Notes: generated by a model not told the origin, from the sequence alone. A DNA stretch of 64,000 nucleotides from Phoma sp. XZ068 (GCA_004835665.1 RBKR01000012.1:868001-932000), one strand, 5' to 3'; positions 30,255 to 40,077 are shown, numbered from the stretch's first letter. Numbers and translations: made by a program.

Positions 30255-31619
30255 ATGGTGACGCAACGACGGTATTCGGTCACCGGCCAGACGCCGCCAG
30301 ACGACGTCGAAGCCTTGAAAGCAGGCTCACCAAAGTTGCATGCCCTCGATACCAGCGTGCAGACCAGCTGCGGGCTCTGCGAAAGCGGTGCAGAGGCGAG
30401 CAAGGCCCTCGAAGACGCCGCGACGGCGCAGCTGCGAGGCCGCAAGATGTCGCCCACATGTACAATCACCCGGACGTCCAGCAAACGCTCAGCAACCCAG
30501 CTGCCCTCGCCGAGTTCGCCAACATGCGAACTACCGCCCAAGATTGCACGGTACAGGCTGAGCTACAACGAGTCGGGTATGGACATGGACACAGATACAG
30601 ACTCGGATATCACGGATGTGTTTCGAGACCGCAGCGAGAAAGAAGAGGAGGACTGGATGACCAACAGCCAGGTCGTCTCAATGCCCTCAACACCAGACTT
30701 CTCGCTGCCGCTCAGCGCCTTGTGTCTACCTGATACAGAAGACGAGGGCATCGACGTCGAAGATCTCGCACTCTCACCACCACACTCTCGGAACCACAGT
30801 CTGAACTGCGCACACCTCGACGAGAAAGCGCTCCAGCGCGACTGGGCCGTCTTCAAACAAGCAAGCGCCCTGCTGGAATCGCAAATCATGCACCTCGAGT
30901 ACCTCACGCCACCAACCCAGCCACAAAAAACCAGCAACCACACACCTGTCACCTTCCTCACCCTGCCCCCCGAAATCCGCTACCAAATCTACCGCCTCGA
31001 CACGGACCTCGTCAAGAGCAAACCGCTATGCTACTGCCTCGAAAATGCCGGCTCCAAGATCCAACACCCCTTCGCCAGCGTCAGCACGCAGATCCGACGC
31101 GAAGCCCTCGCCATCTTCTACAGCTACAACACCTGGGCCATCAAGACGGAATACAAAATGTTCTACGAGGCGTTCCAGGACTGGATCATCCGGCTAGGCG
31201 ACGGCGCAGGCCAGCTGCGGCTCGTTACACTGAGCGTGCGCGGGAAGCTGTTCAAGCCCATGAAGACGCATCCGCAGAGCGTGGTTGTGAATGGGCAGGT
31301 TGTAGTGATCCACACGGGACATGCGTCTGCGGGCGGCGTGGGCGTGCTGCCGAGTCCGACGCGCGAGGAGATGTACAGTCCGCCCGATGGGGAGGCGAGT
31401 TTTAGTATCGATTTGAGCGAGAAGTATGCGGGCGGTAGGGTGCTGCTGACGCGGAACGATGGGACGAGAGACGCAGGTGAGAAGGGGAGAGTGCAGCTCG
31501 AGAAGATGGTCGAGTCCATCTGGGAGAAGCGGAGAAATGGTACGCTGAACGGACAGGACTGGATCAGTCTGGTCGATGAGTTTTTGAGCTTCGTCGGCAT
31601 GATTGGCGGCGCATGGTAG
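30255..31619 (+). CDS. F-box-like (2EXR-type) protein of unknown function
   Basis: Single-exon, 454-residue protein starting at the ATG at 30255; the frame extends slightly upstream but without an ATG. The N-terminal half is disordered and acidic, with GMDMDTDTDSDITD and stretches of Glu. At about residue 240 comes FLTLPPEIRYQIYRL, the short hydrophobic motif that opens F-box-like or 2EXR domains abundant in filamentous ascomycetes. VSTQIRREALAIFYSYNTW follows, also typical of this large family. These proteins often serve as orphan substrate adaptors or have unknown roles, so an SCF function is only a possibility. The C-terminus ends FVGMIGGAW. The opposite strand is also open for 267 codons, which is a shadow of the GC-rich coding strand. 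Confidence 0.8.
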   Translation: MVTQRRYSVTGQTPPDDVEALKAGSPKLHALDTSVQTSCGLCESGAEASKALEDAATAQLRGRKMSPTCTITRTSSKRSATQLPSPSSPTCELPPKIARYRLSYNESGMDMDTDTDSDITDVFRDRSEKEEEDWMTNSQVVSMPSTPDFSLPLSALCLPDTEDEGIDVEDLALSPPHSRNHSLNCAHLDEKALQRDWAVFKQASALLESQIMHLEYLTPPTQPQKTSNHTPVTFLTLPPEIRYQIYRLDTDLVKSKPLCYCLENAGSKIQHPFASVSTQIRREALAIFYSYNTWAIKTEYKMFYEAFQDWIIRLGDGAGQLRLVTLSVRGKLFKPMKTHPQSVVVNGQVVVIHTGHASAGGVGVLPSPTREEMYSPPDGEASFSIDLSEKYAGGRVLLTRNDGTRDAGEKGRVQLEKMVESIWEKRRNGTLNGQDWISLVDEFLSFVGMIGGAW

Positions 31620-32006
31620 GCGCTGCCCGAAAAGTACCTCAACAGCGACGAGGTACGTGTTACTGCTTTCTGCATGGTAATCTTCCAGCTCTTTACTTCA
31701 TAGTCTGCGTTCAAGCCTGCATTTCTTTCAAGTCTACCGGCGCATTTGGGGAAGGAGTTTCGAAAAAGGCATAATGGCAACATAACCGGCGTAATGACGC
31801 CTACAAAGTAGCGACAGATCAGGAGAGATGTCAACGGGGCAATGTTTTCAAGCTGTAGATATCTTCTGCCTTTATCGTGGAGAGCTCGTAATATGTGCAT
31901 CCATTCATGCATGGGCGACGGTAATATGAAGTACTTCCAACAGCCTTTGTCGAGATCCAGTAGCATGATTTCTACCTGATGCGTATTTCGAGGGATTTGC
32001 CATCCT
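31620..32006. other. Intergenic between convergent genes
   Basis: 3' regions of the F-box-like gene (+) and the polytopic membrane gene (-). No gene is supported. Confidence 0.45.
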
Positions 32007-33988
32007 TCAACTTGACCATCCCATGTCTCGCATCACTCGTATACATGCGTAGACCTGGTCTCTGTAGACCACAGCAACACACGGTAGAAGATACGCTGCA
32101 CAGGTCGCCGGAATAAGCACATAAAGTTTCCGGTAAGAAGCGCCCCAGTACTGCCAATCTGAAATAATCCGAAAAATGCCAGACGACGCAATGAAGAAAG
32201 AATACAGCAAAAAGTACATCATGCCCAGGACGGCGCGGTTTCTCAGTGACCGCGGTGTTGGCAGCTCAAAAGTCAGTGCGAAGAGCACGCTCACAAAATA
32301 CATGGCAAGCATTATATAGGGTGATGGAAACTCGGTTGCGATGTCGAAGGGTCCCACTGTCATGAAGCCTTCGTCCCAGGTAGAGAACAAGTACAGAGTC
32401 CAGCCACCGCCCCACAGCAGGGCAGTGAGGCCAGCGTAGACGGCCGCTTGGAAACTGAGGCTTTCATTGTAGTAGTGCCGTGCAGGATCAAGCCTGGCTT
32501 GGTGTATTTGGTGGTAGAACCTGCGCCTGGTTATTCGGGATGGAAGACTCTGGCAGGTCATTCGATATAGAGAGATTTGCAGTCGTGTCAGTTGATTGCT
32601 TTGGATTCAAAGAGTCCGCCTTCACGTCTGCAATGCCACAAGGTTAGCAGTTGTATCGACATCCTAGCTATGTACGTACTAGCCACGTAACTTTCAATCA
32701 AGGTTACGATCGGAGCAACCAGGACGAGCACAGCAACCATCTGGCCGTACGTCCATTCCTGGCTACCTGTCTCTTGAATGAGGGTTTTCAAAGGCCACAG
32801 CTCAGTGGCACCCCAGGTGAAGCTGACTACCAACCACCAAACCTAGACAGTTAGCATTCGTATCGGGATTATACCGCCGCGGGACCTACCTCAAAGGCTT
32901 TCGAAGTGTATATATCTAGGAGACTCTGCAGGACAAAAGTCAAAGCTAGGGTTGGACAGTAAAGTAGTACGGTACCCCACGTGGGTGACGCTTGTTCTGA
33001 ATTCGTGAAGCGATACAGCTTCTGGAGTTGAACCATCCACTTCTTGCCCAGCCAGGAACTCACACGAAGGTACGCAGCGGTAGGTGCATCATAAAGACGC
33101 CATATCCGGTTGATCGCTCCGAAGGCCAAAAGAACAGACGAGCATACAACACGGTCTCTACCTACTTTGAACTCTTCCGAGGCATATACTCTCAAGTCTT
33201 CGTCTGCATTGGGTGGTATCTCATGATGACTCCAGTAGCAAATGGCGTGGTCATACGGTTTCGGCATTGTGAAGTCGATCAAATCAGATTCGTTCCACGC
33301 ATAATGCGCAGTGGAAGTCAGCCCTACAATCATCAAAACAATCAGGGTGACCATGCCAGGTAATCTCCATAGCTGTGCTGATTTACGCGCGCGGAAATAG
33401 TCGCGTAGGAAGGTCAAGCAGCAGAGATGAGTTACAGTGGAGAACCAGGCCAGGTGGACGACTCTTCGCCAGTGGTACGCAGATATGCCGCATCGTAGTT
33501 GAGAAAACCCGCTGATGATGACGGCGAGGCCAGTCAGTAGCTGGAGATCGCTCATCAAGAGCATGCACTACGATGATGAGAGAGTGTACAAGGGCAGGAA
33601 CAACAAGTGAGATGCATACATGTTCGAGGGCGGTTCGCAAGCGCTTCCATCGATCGATGCTTGTGTGTGAGGTTTTCGACTTTAGCCTCCAGAAGAGTAG
33701 GTATTGGTCAATCGGATTCGACGTAAGGTTTTGATCGCTCGGTGCAGAAAATGTATGTTGCAGGTCGAGCGCATGCACATCCGGACGGTATACGCAGATG
33801 TAGTATACCAAAACAATTCCAACAGAGAGGCCGGCTGTTATGGTGTAGGCAAGGCTGACCTGTGGCACGATTAGTTGCTGGCGAGTGGCTTTGTCGCTTG
33901 AGGTGCTTACGCCGACACCTGAGATATCGGCATTAGAGGTCAGATTCGTCGGTGGATTAGAACAATCGTAACGACAGGTATCCTCCAT
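32007..33988 (-). CDS. Polytopic membrane protein, orphan filamentous-fungal family
   Basis: About twelve hydrophobic segments and no recognised transporter or enzyme motif. The N-terminus NADISGVGVSLAYTI fits the NPDISGIGVR motif of an unnamed Pezizomycotina membrane family, and LMSDLQLLTGLAVIISGFSQL with AYHWRRVVHLAWFSTVTHL is its next conserved block. Exons I can justify are 33988-33911, 33859-33620, 33567-32890 and 32842-32680. The intron at 33910-33860 is 51 bases and in frame with no stop. The last junction is unresolved. The best-looking intron (GTACGT donor at 32679, CTAAC branch, TTGCAG acceptor) leads to a Ser/Asn/Gln-rich tail ending at a TGA. Yet a clearly membrane-type frame (YYNESLSFQAAVYAGL onwards, four more helices) continues to 32007 in a different frame. 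An alternative donor at 32677 with an acceptor near 32510 would connect it, or the region carries a frameshift. Confidence 0.7.
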
Positions 33989-34933
33989 GTGTGGAAGTAC
34001 TTGGGTACGAAAGGCCTACTCGAGGCGCGACTGAATATATGTCCAAGCATAGCCGTGATTCTCACCCACACGCCTGTCAGATATCCCTGGGCGCTTCAGT
34101 GATGATAGGTTGCTTCGACTCATGTGGATAGTGGCGTGCAGGATGCTGCAAGTCGCTGATTGAGATGGGGTGTCAGCTGCAGCCTCACATACACCTGCCC
34201 GCTTATATCGAATAAGGCGCGCTCCTTCCGAGAACACAGCCATACTTGCCTTCCACTGCAAAATCCACGACGCAAAGTTCTGCTGGCTGCCTACGAGGCC
34301 AAACTTATCCAATGAATGTGACAAACTCGAACGGTGCGTCAAGTCAGGACTCGCATACAGCTGAAAAGTTACAGTCCAGGCATCGATGTTTACCATTTGG
34401 GTCTTCACACCGGTTTGTTGCACTTGACCATACTCATAGGGAGGTATCGTGGACGTACGATTACAACTTCTCGTGCCACAAGATCTGTGTCGCAACGAAC
34501 AAGTCCCTCTTCGACAAAGCCACCATCGTTTCCAGGATCTGTGTTAGGTTCCTAATCGTCGAGAGGGGTTTGGATTTGCTGTAATTTGACATACTTGATG
34601 TCTAAAGTGAGCATACACATACAATAAACGCCAGCATCGATTCTTGACTTTCCAGGCGTGATACTTTTGCCTCAGAAAAGGATATCAGCCTCACCTTCCG
34701 CCGTCTTGCTTACCTTAGACGATCTGAGGTGTAGATGGTAATACGGACATCCGGGTTCCGAAGGCCCCTTTCTCGGCTGCCCAAGCCGTTTTTGACCGGG
34801 TCCAATCTCGGATCTTGAACGTCCCCATTAGCACCAAGACGTACGATTTCTGCTGAGATGTTGAATGTATAAGTTGTTGCCTGCCATCAACCACTATTAC
34901 TCACCTTCGTTTCGTATCACGTTCGCACCCACG
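33989..34933. other. Intergenic between divergent genes; holds one uncertain ORF
   Basis: Upstream of the membrane gene (-) and ERG2 (+). The frame at 34016-34396 on the minus strand is listed separately as uncertain. The remainder (34400-34933) shows no supported gene and should contain the ERG2 promoter. Confidence 0.4.
34016..34396 (-). CDS. Uncertain ORF directly upstream of the membrane gene
   Basis: An ATG at 34396 begins a 126-residue frame starting MVNIDAWTVTFQLYASPDL and ending at 34016, only 27 bases before the ATG of the membrane gene on the same strand. The frame stays open further upstream to about 34495 without an ATG. Composition is plausible for a protein (DKFGLVGSQQNFASWILQW), and a GTACGT donor-like site lies just upstream, so it could be the last exon of a spliced gene. 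I do not recognise a family. It may equally be a chance frame within the promoter. Confidence 0.3.
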   Translation of the reverse strand: MVNIDAWTVTFQLYASPDLTHRSSLSHSLDKFGLVGSQQNFASWILQWKASMAVFSEGARLIRYKRAGVCEAAADTPSQSATCSILHATIHMSRSNLSSLKRPGISDRRVGENHGYAWTYIQSRLE

Positions 34934-35639
34934 ATGTCGCGCCTCCTCCTCATCGTCGGTGCCATTCTCGGTCTCCTCACGAGCGCCATGTACATGGTTG
35001 AGCCGTACCTGGAAAGCCTCTACATCTTCACGCCTCGCGAATTGCACCAGCTATCCAAGAATGCGCTGGAAATCCACGGCAATGATACGGCGGGGGTTGT
35101 GTCTTACATTGTCGACAACCTCTCCAAGAACCATCCGGATCACGTGAACCTCGATGAAGAATGGATCTTCAACAATGCCGGCGGCGCAATGGGCGCTATG
35201 TACATCATCCATGCTTCTATCACCGAGTACCTGATCATCTTTGGAACTGCTATTGGTACAGAAGGGCACACAGGCCGCCATACTGCCGATGACTACTTCC
35301 ATATTTTGAAGGGCGAGCAGCTGGCGTATGCTCCCGGTAAAGGAGTGTATGAGCCGGAAGTGTACCCACAAGGGAGTGTGCACCATCTGAGGAGAGGGGA
35401 TGTCAAGCAGTACAAGATGGACAAGGATTGTTTTGCGTTGGAGTATGCCAGGGGATGGATTCCGCCGATGCTGTTCTTTGGCTACGCAGACAGTGAGTTT
35501 TTCAGGCAGTTTCTAAGTGTCGATGAGATGCTGATGCCATTTAGCTTTCTTCAGTACGCTGGACTTCCCGACGTTGTGGCGGACATCGTATGTGACGGGA
35601 CGAGAGATGATTGGAAACCTGCTGCAGGGGAAGATGTGA
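34934..35639 (+). CDS. erg2: C-8 sterol isomerase (ERG2)
   Basis: Converts fecosterol to episterol in ergosterol synthesis, in the ER membrane. Two exons, 34934-35492 and 35545-35639, give 217 residues, the normal length. The ATG at 34934 starts a hydrophobic anchor (MSRLLLIVGAILGLLTSAMY); an upstream in-frame ATG at 34865 would add 23 non-conserved residues. YIFTPRELHQLSKNAL, GTAIGTEGHTGRHTADDYF and ILKGEQLAYAPG are ERG2/sigma-1-receptor signatures. The 52-base intron (GTGAGT donor, TTTAG acceptor) is essential: without it the frame runs on to 35758 with a nonsense tail. With it the protein ends in TFFSTLDFPTLW then TGREMIGNLLQGKM, the expected family C-terminus. It is the known target of morpholine fungicides. 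Confidence 0.95.
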
Positions 35640-36976
35640 GCGTTGGCTCAAATGAACAATCCGGGGGAATTGAATGCGACTCGGTATTGAGCCAGAAGCG
35701 TCTAGTCCAGTGCCAAAAGCAGATGAAACGTATGCAGCCTTGCTGTCAGCCTGCCTAGTCGGGCGTGCGGTGGCTTGCGGGGTTCTCATTGTAGATACGC
35801 AGCACGCGACATGGTGGGCGTGATCTAAGGCAGGAGTCTCGATAGCCGAATACAAATGTCTGAGATACTGTTTGTGAAAGCCATGTGTGGTGTAGTCTCG
35901 AGTAGGACTCGGTTGGCAGAGTCGTACAGGTACCACAATTGTATGACGCGCAGCTCAGGAAGCAGGCAAGCTTGTTACGGCTTGTAACCCTCTGGAACAT
36001 GATACTCGCATGAGATCATGTCTGCGCCAACTTCAGTGCTTGCTTGGTGGAGCGCGGTCGAACTGCTTGATATCTGCACCGAGACGTGATGTCAGCGTTA
36101 GACGCGCCCCCAGTTTACCCGGTTGCTGCAAACGCCCGTGCGGCGGGCGCACGTCACGGATTGGCAGTACGCGCGTCGCGTTGGCAGGACTCGCGTGAGC
36201 GAGTAATGCATACCCTTGCGGGTTATGCGAACAAGTGGCAGGTCGAGCGTGGTCAGATGGCGTCTGGTGTATCAGGTAGCGGACAGCTGCCAATTGAGCG
36301 TTGCAAGTGGTTTGCTGATAGTGGTGGGGAGTGATGAAGGAGGTGGTGCATGAATGCCAGCCCCGGTTGAGGCTGATGTTTTGAAACCGGCAGCCAATGG
36401 GGAGCTGCAGCGCCCGCTATTTCCAGGCCATTTCGCGTGTGCACTTTGCGCCATCCTGGGGATGACAAGGCTGGGGCAGGGACAGCCTCGCCTGCGGCCG
36501 TGTGTGCAACAATCTACCAGAGACAGGCACGGCGTGTTGAGAGCAATGCAACGCAGCGGCGGCGGGGCAGAGGTGCAGTGGCATTTCAAGCTGTCGCTGA
36601 AATACTCGGTGCAGGCAGCCTCAGGACGCTGAACTGCTGGCCTGGCTCGTTCTTCTTCCCGCTGCAGATCGGTAGCGGTGGCTTGTGTTGAGCGCCGGAC
36701 TGCGCCCTCGCCCCAATCCCCATCGGTGTCGCTGCGCCGTGCGGCCCCTGCAAGGAGATGTGCGAGAGCCATCCAACGGGCCTTGGTCAATTCCACCCGT
36801 CACACTTGCACGCCGTGTCTGCTGCCTCTGCGTCCATAGTCATTGCCCCTCCGCCCGTCTCGCTGTGGGGGCGCCGCATCCAGTACCCGCGACAAGACAC
36901 GCTGCGCGCGGCGACGAGCAACCGCACTCACCTGCGCGCCGACAGCTCAGTACTCGGAAGGGAACGGCCCCGGATC
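35640..36976. other. Intergenic, 1.3 kb, no supported gene
   Basis: Between ERG2 and the four-pass membrane protein. GC content rises sharply from about 36.5 kb. Open frames on both strands near 36272-36970 overlap each other and reflect high GC, not genes. It presumably contains a long promoter and leader for the next gene. Confidence 0.45.
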
Positions 36977-37945
36977 ATGAGCAGAGCGCATGTCGCGCCC
37001 ACGACGACGAACACCACCACCAGCCCCGACCTGCGTCTCGACACGCCCCCGCACTCTGCCCGCCAGCTCTCGCCGTCGTCGGTCTACTCCACCGACGCCT
37101 TGGTCGTGGCCTCGCCGCCGGCGATGCCCTACCACATCTCGAGCCCCATCGGCGACCCCTTCTACCCCAAGCCCGAGGACTACGGCGGCTACCAGTTTGC
37201 CCGCCTGCCCCAGCGCCTGAGCGCCCGCATGCCTCTCGAGATCCTGCCGCGCGCCCACTGGCTCAGCCGCGTGCGCTCGTGTCTGCGCCTGCTCATCATC
37301 GTCCTGAGCGGCTCCGTCGTCTTCATGTTGATGCACACCCTGGGCATCTACCGGGGGAACCGCTACCTGGAGCTGCGCAAGGGCGAGATCCCCATGGTCT
37401 GGCCCGCCCACACGAACCTCGCGCCCACCATCATATTGGTCGCAGTCGCTGGAGCCAACTTCATGGCCTCGGTTGCCATCCTATCCCTAAGCTTCAAGCG
37501 CTCCTTCCGCCGCCCCATCCGCTCGAGGGACCTGTACCGCGTTGTGGTAGGGAGCATTGGAGTCGTGCTGTGGGCTGCCGCCCTCGTCGTCTTCCATTTG
37601 CTCGACAAGGCGAGCAAAGCCAGCCTGGGCCGATACTCGTGCACAAACCAACACCTTGTGACCAACGGCCGGTATCAATACCGCGCCGTGTGCGAGGAGC
37701 AGGTACGTCCCTCTACCACACCACCTCTCTATCCTTGCACTAACCACCCGCAGAACGTCGCATTCTACACCGCCATAGGCGCAGCCTCCGCCGAGCTCCT
37801 CACCCTCATCACCCTCGCCGCCTCGGCCATCAGATCAATGCGCGACGAACCCCCCCTCCCCACAATACAAATACACGAGAAGAAGGACTCGAACCACCTG
37901 AGCTCAGCATGGAAGCCCTCAAGACCAAAAACGTGGATACAATAG
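36977..37945 (+). CDS. Four-pass membrane protein of unknown function
   Basis: Two exons, 36977-37702 and 37754-37945, give 305 residues. The intron (GTACGT donor, CACTAACC branch, CGCAG acceptor) is exactly 51 bases, phase 0 and stop-free, so an unspliced reading would add 17 residues. The N-terminal 85 residues are Pro/Ser/Thr-rich and cytosolic-looking. Four hydrophobic segments follow: LLIIVLSGSVVFMLMHTLGIY, TIILVAVAGANFMASVAIL, VVGSIGVVLWAAALVVFHLL and, after the splice, YTAIGAASAELLTLITLAAS. The loop between segments 3 and 4 has two cysteines (YSCTNQ and AVCEEQ), which could form an extracytosolic disulfide. The layout recalls MARVEL or claudin-like four-helix proteins, but no motif confirms it. 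The start is the ATG with MSRAHVAPTTT. Confidence 0.75.
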   Translation: MSRAHVAPTTTNTTTSPDLRLDTPPHSARQLSPSSVYSTDALVVASPPAMPYHISSPIGDPFYPKPEDYGGYQFARLPQRLSARMPLEILPRAHWLSRVRSCLRLLIIVLSGSVVFMLMHTLGIYRGNRYLELRKGEIPMVWPAHTNLAPTIILVAVAGANFMASVAILSLSFKRSFRRPIRSRDLYRVVVGSIGVVLWAAALVVFHLLDKASKASLGRYSCTNQHLVTNGRYQYRAVCEEQVRPSTTPPLYPCTNHPQNVAFYTAIGAASAELLTLITLAASAIRSMRDEPPLPTIQIHEKKDSNHLSSAWKPSRPKTWIQ

Positions 37946-38210
37946 CATCAATGCCACTTCTTTCCGTCTCTTCTGTTCTGTACATACCATACAGCTCGCT
38001 CACCCACCCAATCCTTTCGTTGCATTGCATGATACCCCGGCTCCAGCTTTCCTCCTTTTCTTTTCCTTGCTATCCTTTTCCTTATCCTTTCCTTTGCGTG
38101 TGTTTCCTTTTTCATGACTCCAAAAACAGCTTCGGCGTGGCGCATCTCCGGCTCTGCATTGCATATCCCGGCGTTTCTCGGTCCCTGTAATCGCTGATGG
38201 AAGCCATTAC

Positions 38211-38237
38211 CTTTTTCTTTTTTTTTTTCTTTTTTTT
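38211..38237. repeat. Poly-T tract (interrupted)
   Basis: Runs of T broken by single C residues over 27 bases. In the 3' flank between two convergent genes, it may serve as a poly-A/poly-T element for 3'-end formation or be a slippage tract. Confidence 0.8.
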
Positions 38238-38736
38238 GAATACAAAAGCATTGCTGAGGAACAAGTGTCCGAGGAAGAGGAAGACTGGACTGAATGACGA
38301 ATTTTGCACGTATAAGCTCTTGTAATCAGAACGATATAGCTTCAATTCAAGTATCCCATCTCATCTATGCTTATCATGAAATGTGATTCAAACTCATTCG
38401 TGCTCTACACACCAAGACGAGAGGTCTTCGGGAACAACCAAGCTAAGAGGTAAAATGTGTCATTGCTAACTACCACCCATATATGCAAAAGATCAAGTCG
38501 TATGCAGTTCCCAGAACGCCAAAGCCAAGTTCAGGACGCAGGCCCAAGCACTTTGGCACCTGTCACTCCCGCTGGCCATGCATATGCAACCCATGCCATG
38601 CTTGTATGCTATGCAAAACTAGACAACAGGATAATCAGGAATATAGAAACAATAACGCACATGCGCGCTCATGGCTAAAGCATGGAAAGGGGGTATCATC
38701 AACTCGTGTTATATCATCGCGCCATCATCGTTTTTG

Positions 38737-38784
38737 GTCTTCGTCTTCGTCTTCGTCTTCGTCTTCGTCTTCGTCTTCGTCTTC
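38737..38784. repeat. Hexanucleotide microsatellite (GTCTTC)8
   Basis: Eight perfect copies of GTCTTC followed by GTCGTC. It sits directly against the stop codon of the OTU gene (stop at 38792-38790, minus strand), where it reads GAAGAC. It is a slippage-prone locus. Confidence 0.95.
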
Positions 38785-38789
38785 GTCGT

Positions 38790-38927
38790 CTATGACGTTA
38801 TTGTAGAGGGGCTCGTCACCGTTTCCAATGCGGGAGTCGCAGTTGGTGTGGGTAGTTGTGTGCACAGAGGCATCGTGGCCGCAACCGGTAGGGCGGACGG
38901 TGCTGGCGTTGCTGGTAGTGCTGCTGC

Positions 38928-38959
<32 letters not shown>

Positions 38960-40077
38960 GTGACGGTGCTAGTGCAGGAGCAGATGCGGGTGCGGGTGCG
39001 GGTGCGGATGCAGGTGTTGGTGCTGATGCCTGTGTAGGTATTTGTGAAGGTACAGGTGTTGTACCTGTAGATGCAGGAGTGAGAGGAGCAGGTGTAGAGG
39101 ATCGAGTCTGGGCAGGTGAAGGTGTGGGGTCCGTTGTTCGAAGGCAGCGAAGTTTAAGTGTCAGCTTCGGAGCCCTTGCCGCCGGCACTGGTGGGAGATC
39201 GACCTGTGATTGCTGAAAGCTGGACATAACGCCACTCGACTCGTCTGACGAAGTCTCGCTGCCTTCAGGTGTGGAATCGGAGTCGAAGAGGTGGAGGGGG
39301 GAACGACGTTTTTGGGTCCGCGAGGCTTGGTCATCATGTTCGCCATCTACGCTCGGACTTGGCCGTTTCTTCGAAAGTCCTTCTGCGTTGAAGGTCACAT
39401 TCGGCTCGCCGACGTGGGGCCCTGCGGCGTTGCGTACTGAGGAGTAGTGTTCCCAAGTCTGTGGCCTAGTTAGCACGCCACCTGTCCATTACGAGTCTGG
39501 TCAAACGTACATGATAGGCAATGTGCAAAGTCCTCCTATCATCTTCTGCGCTCAGATCATCGTTTTGCGAGTAGTATAGTCGTGGTGAGAACACGTAGGT
39601 GTAGTCAGCTTGCCAGAGGCGAACATGCACGTTGAGAGCTGAGGCAAACGCCGAGACCTCCATGTTATCGGCCCATTCACCAGGCTGCCCCATCTTCTCA
39701 ACATGCTCTTCGAACTGCTGCTGTAGCTGCTCTTCTGTATAGTATGTGGTATCGATGCGTGTCGGCTGGATACAGGTGGTGGTGCGCTTAGGGTTTCTCC
39801 GCAGATTGTTCACAGCCATATATTGACGGTAAAATTCAGAATTATCCCGCATGTGCTCGATAGTGGCTTCTCGAAGGAACGCGTGCATCTCTTGGTTGCC
39901 GTAGAGCTGATCAGATAAGGCGTTGAACAGGCAGTTGCCTTGCACACAGTCAGCTGTGGACATGTTGAAAATAATTACTTCAGACTCACCATCACCTCTA
40001 ATATTGCTGGCATATAGGCCATTGGATTCTAAAATGGGAAACTCGGGTGAGTTCGCTCGCTGCTTGCGGGGTGCCAT
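38790..40077 (-). CDS. OTU-family deubiquitinase with low-complexity tail
   Basis: Cysteine protease that removes ubiquitin or ubiquitin-like proteins. Three exons, 40077-39990, 39938-39511 and 39458-38790, give 394 residues. Splicing a 51-base intron restores IRGDGNCLFNALSDQLYG, the OTU catalytic motif with Asp29 and Cys32. HIAYHTWEHYSSVRN after intron 2 carries the likely catalytic His176. The OTU domain fills residues about 20-185, with EHMRDNSEFYRQYM and WADNMEVSAFASALNVHVRL in between. The C-terminal half is disordered: an acidic Ser-rich stretch, then about 100 residues of Pro/Ala/Thr repeats in GC-rich, repeat-like DNA (about 38,820-39,110). The arrangement recalls OTUD3-type proteins, but the tail is unlike them. 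The 51-base intron is in frame without a stop; retention would split the catalytic loop. Confidence 0.9.

Larger units (their letters stand above)
37946..38789. other. Intergenic between convergent genes, simple-sequence rich
   Basis: 3' regions of the four-pass protein (+) and the OTU gene (-). It contains pyrimidine runs near 38050-38110, a poly-T tract at 38211-38237 and a hexanucleotide array at 38737-38784. No gene is supported. Confidence 0.5.

Noticed and set aside
31163..31966. 267-codon minus-strand ORF opposite the F-box-like gene
   Set aside because: Shadow frame caused by GC-rich third positions of the plus-strand gene; no start context or recognised domain.
25743..35639. IDI1 and ERG2 as an ergosterol gene cluster
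   Set aside because: They are 8 kb apart with unrelated genes between, and fungal sterol genes are normally dispersed, so proximity is probably chance.
35493..35758. Extended ERG2 C-terminus with a novel tail
   Set aside because: The reading ignores a 52-base intron. Splicing gives the conserved ERG2 ending and an earlier stop at 35639.
36272..36970. Overlapping ORFs on both strands in GC-rich DNA
   Set aside because: They arise from scarcity of stop codons at high GC and overlap the promoter and leader of the four-pass protein.
38671..39216. Plus-strand ORF with a repeating Val-Phe stretch, resembling a membrane or amyloid-like protein
   Set aside because: It is the antisense of the hexanucleotide repeat and of the OTU low-complexity tail; the minus strand carries the supported gene.
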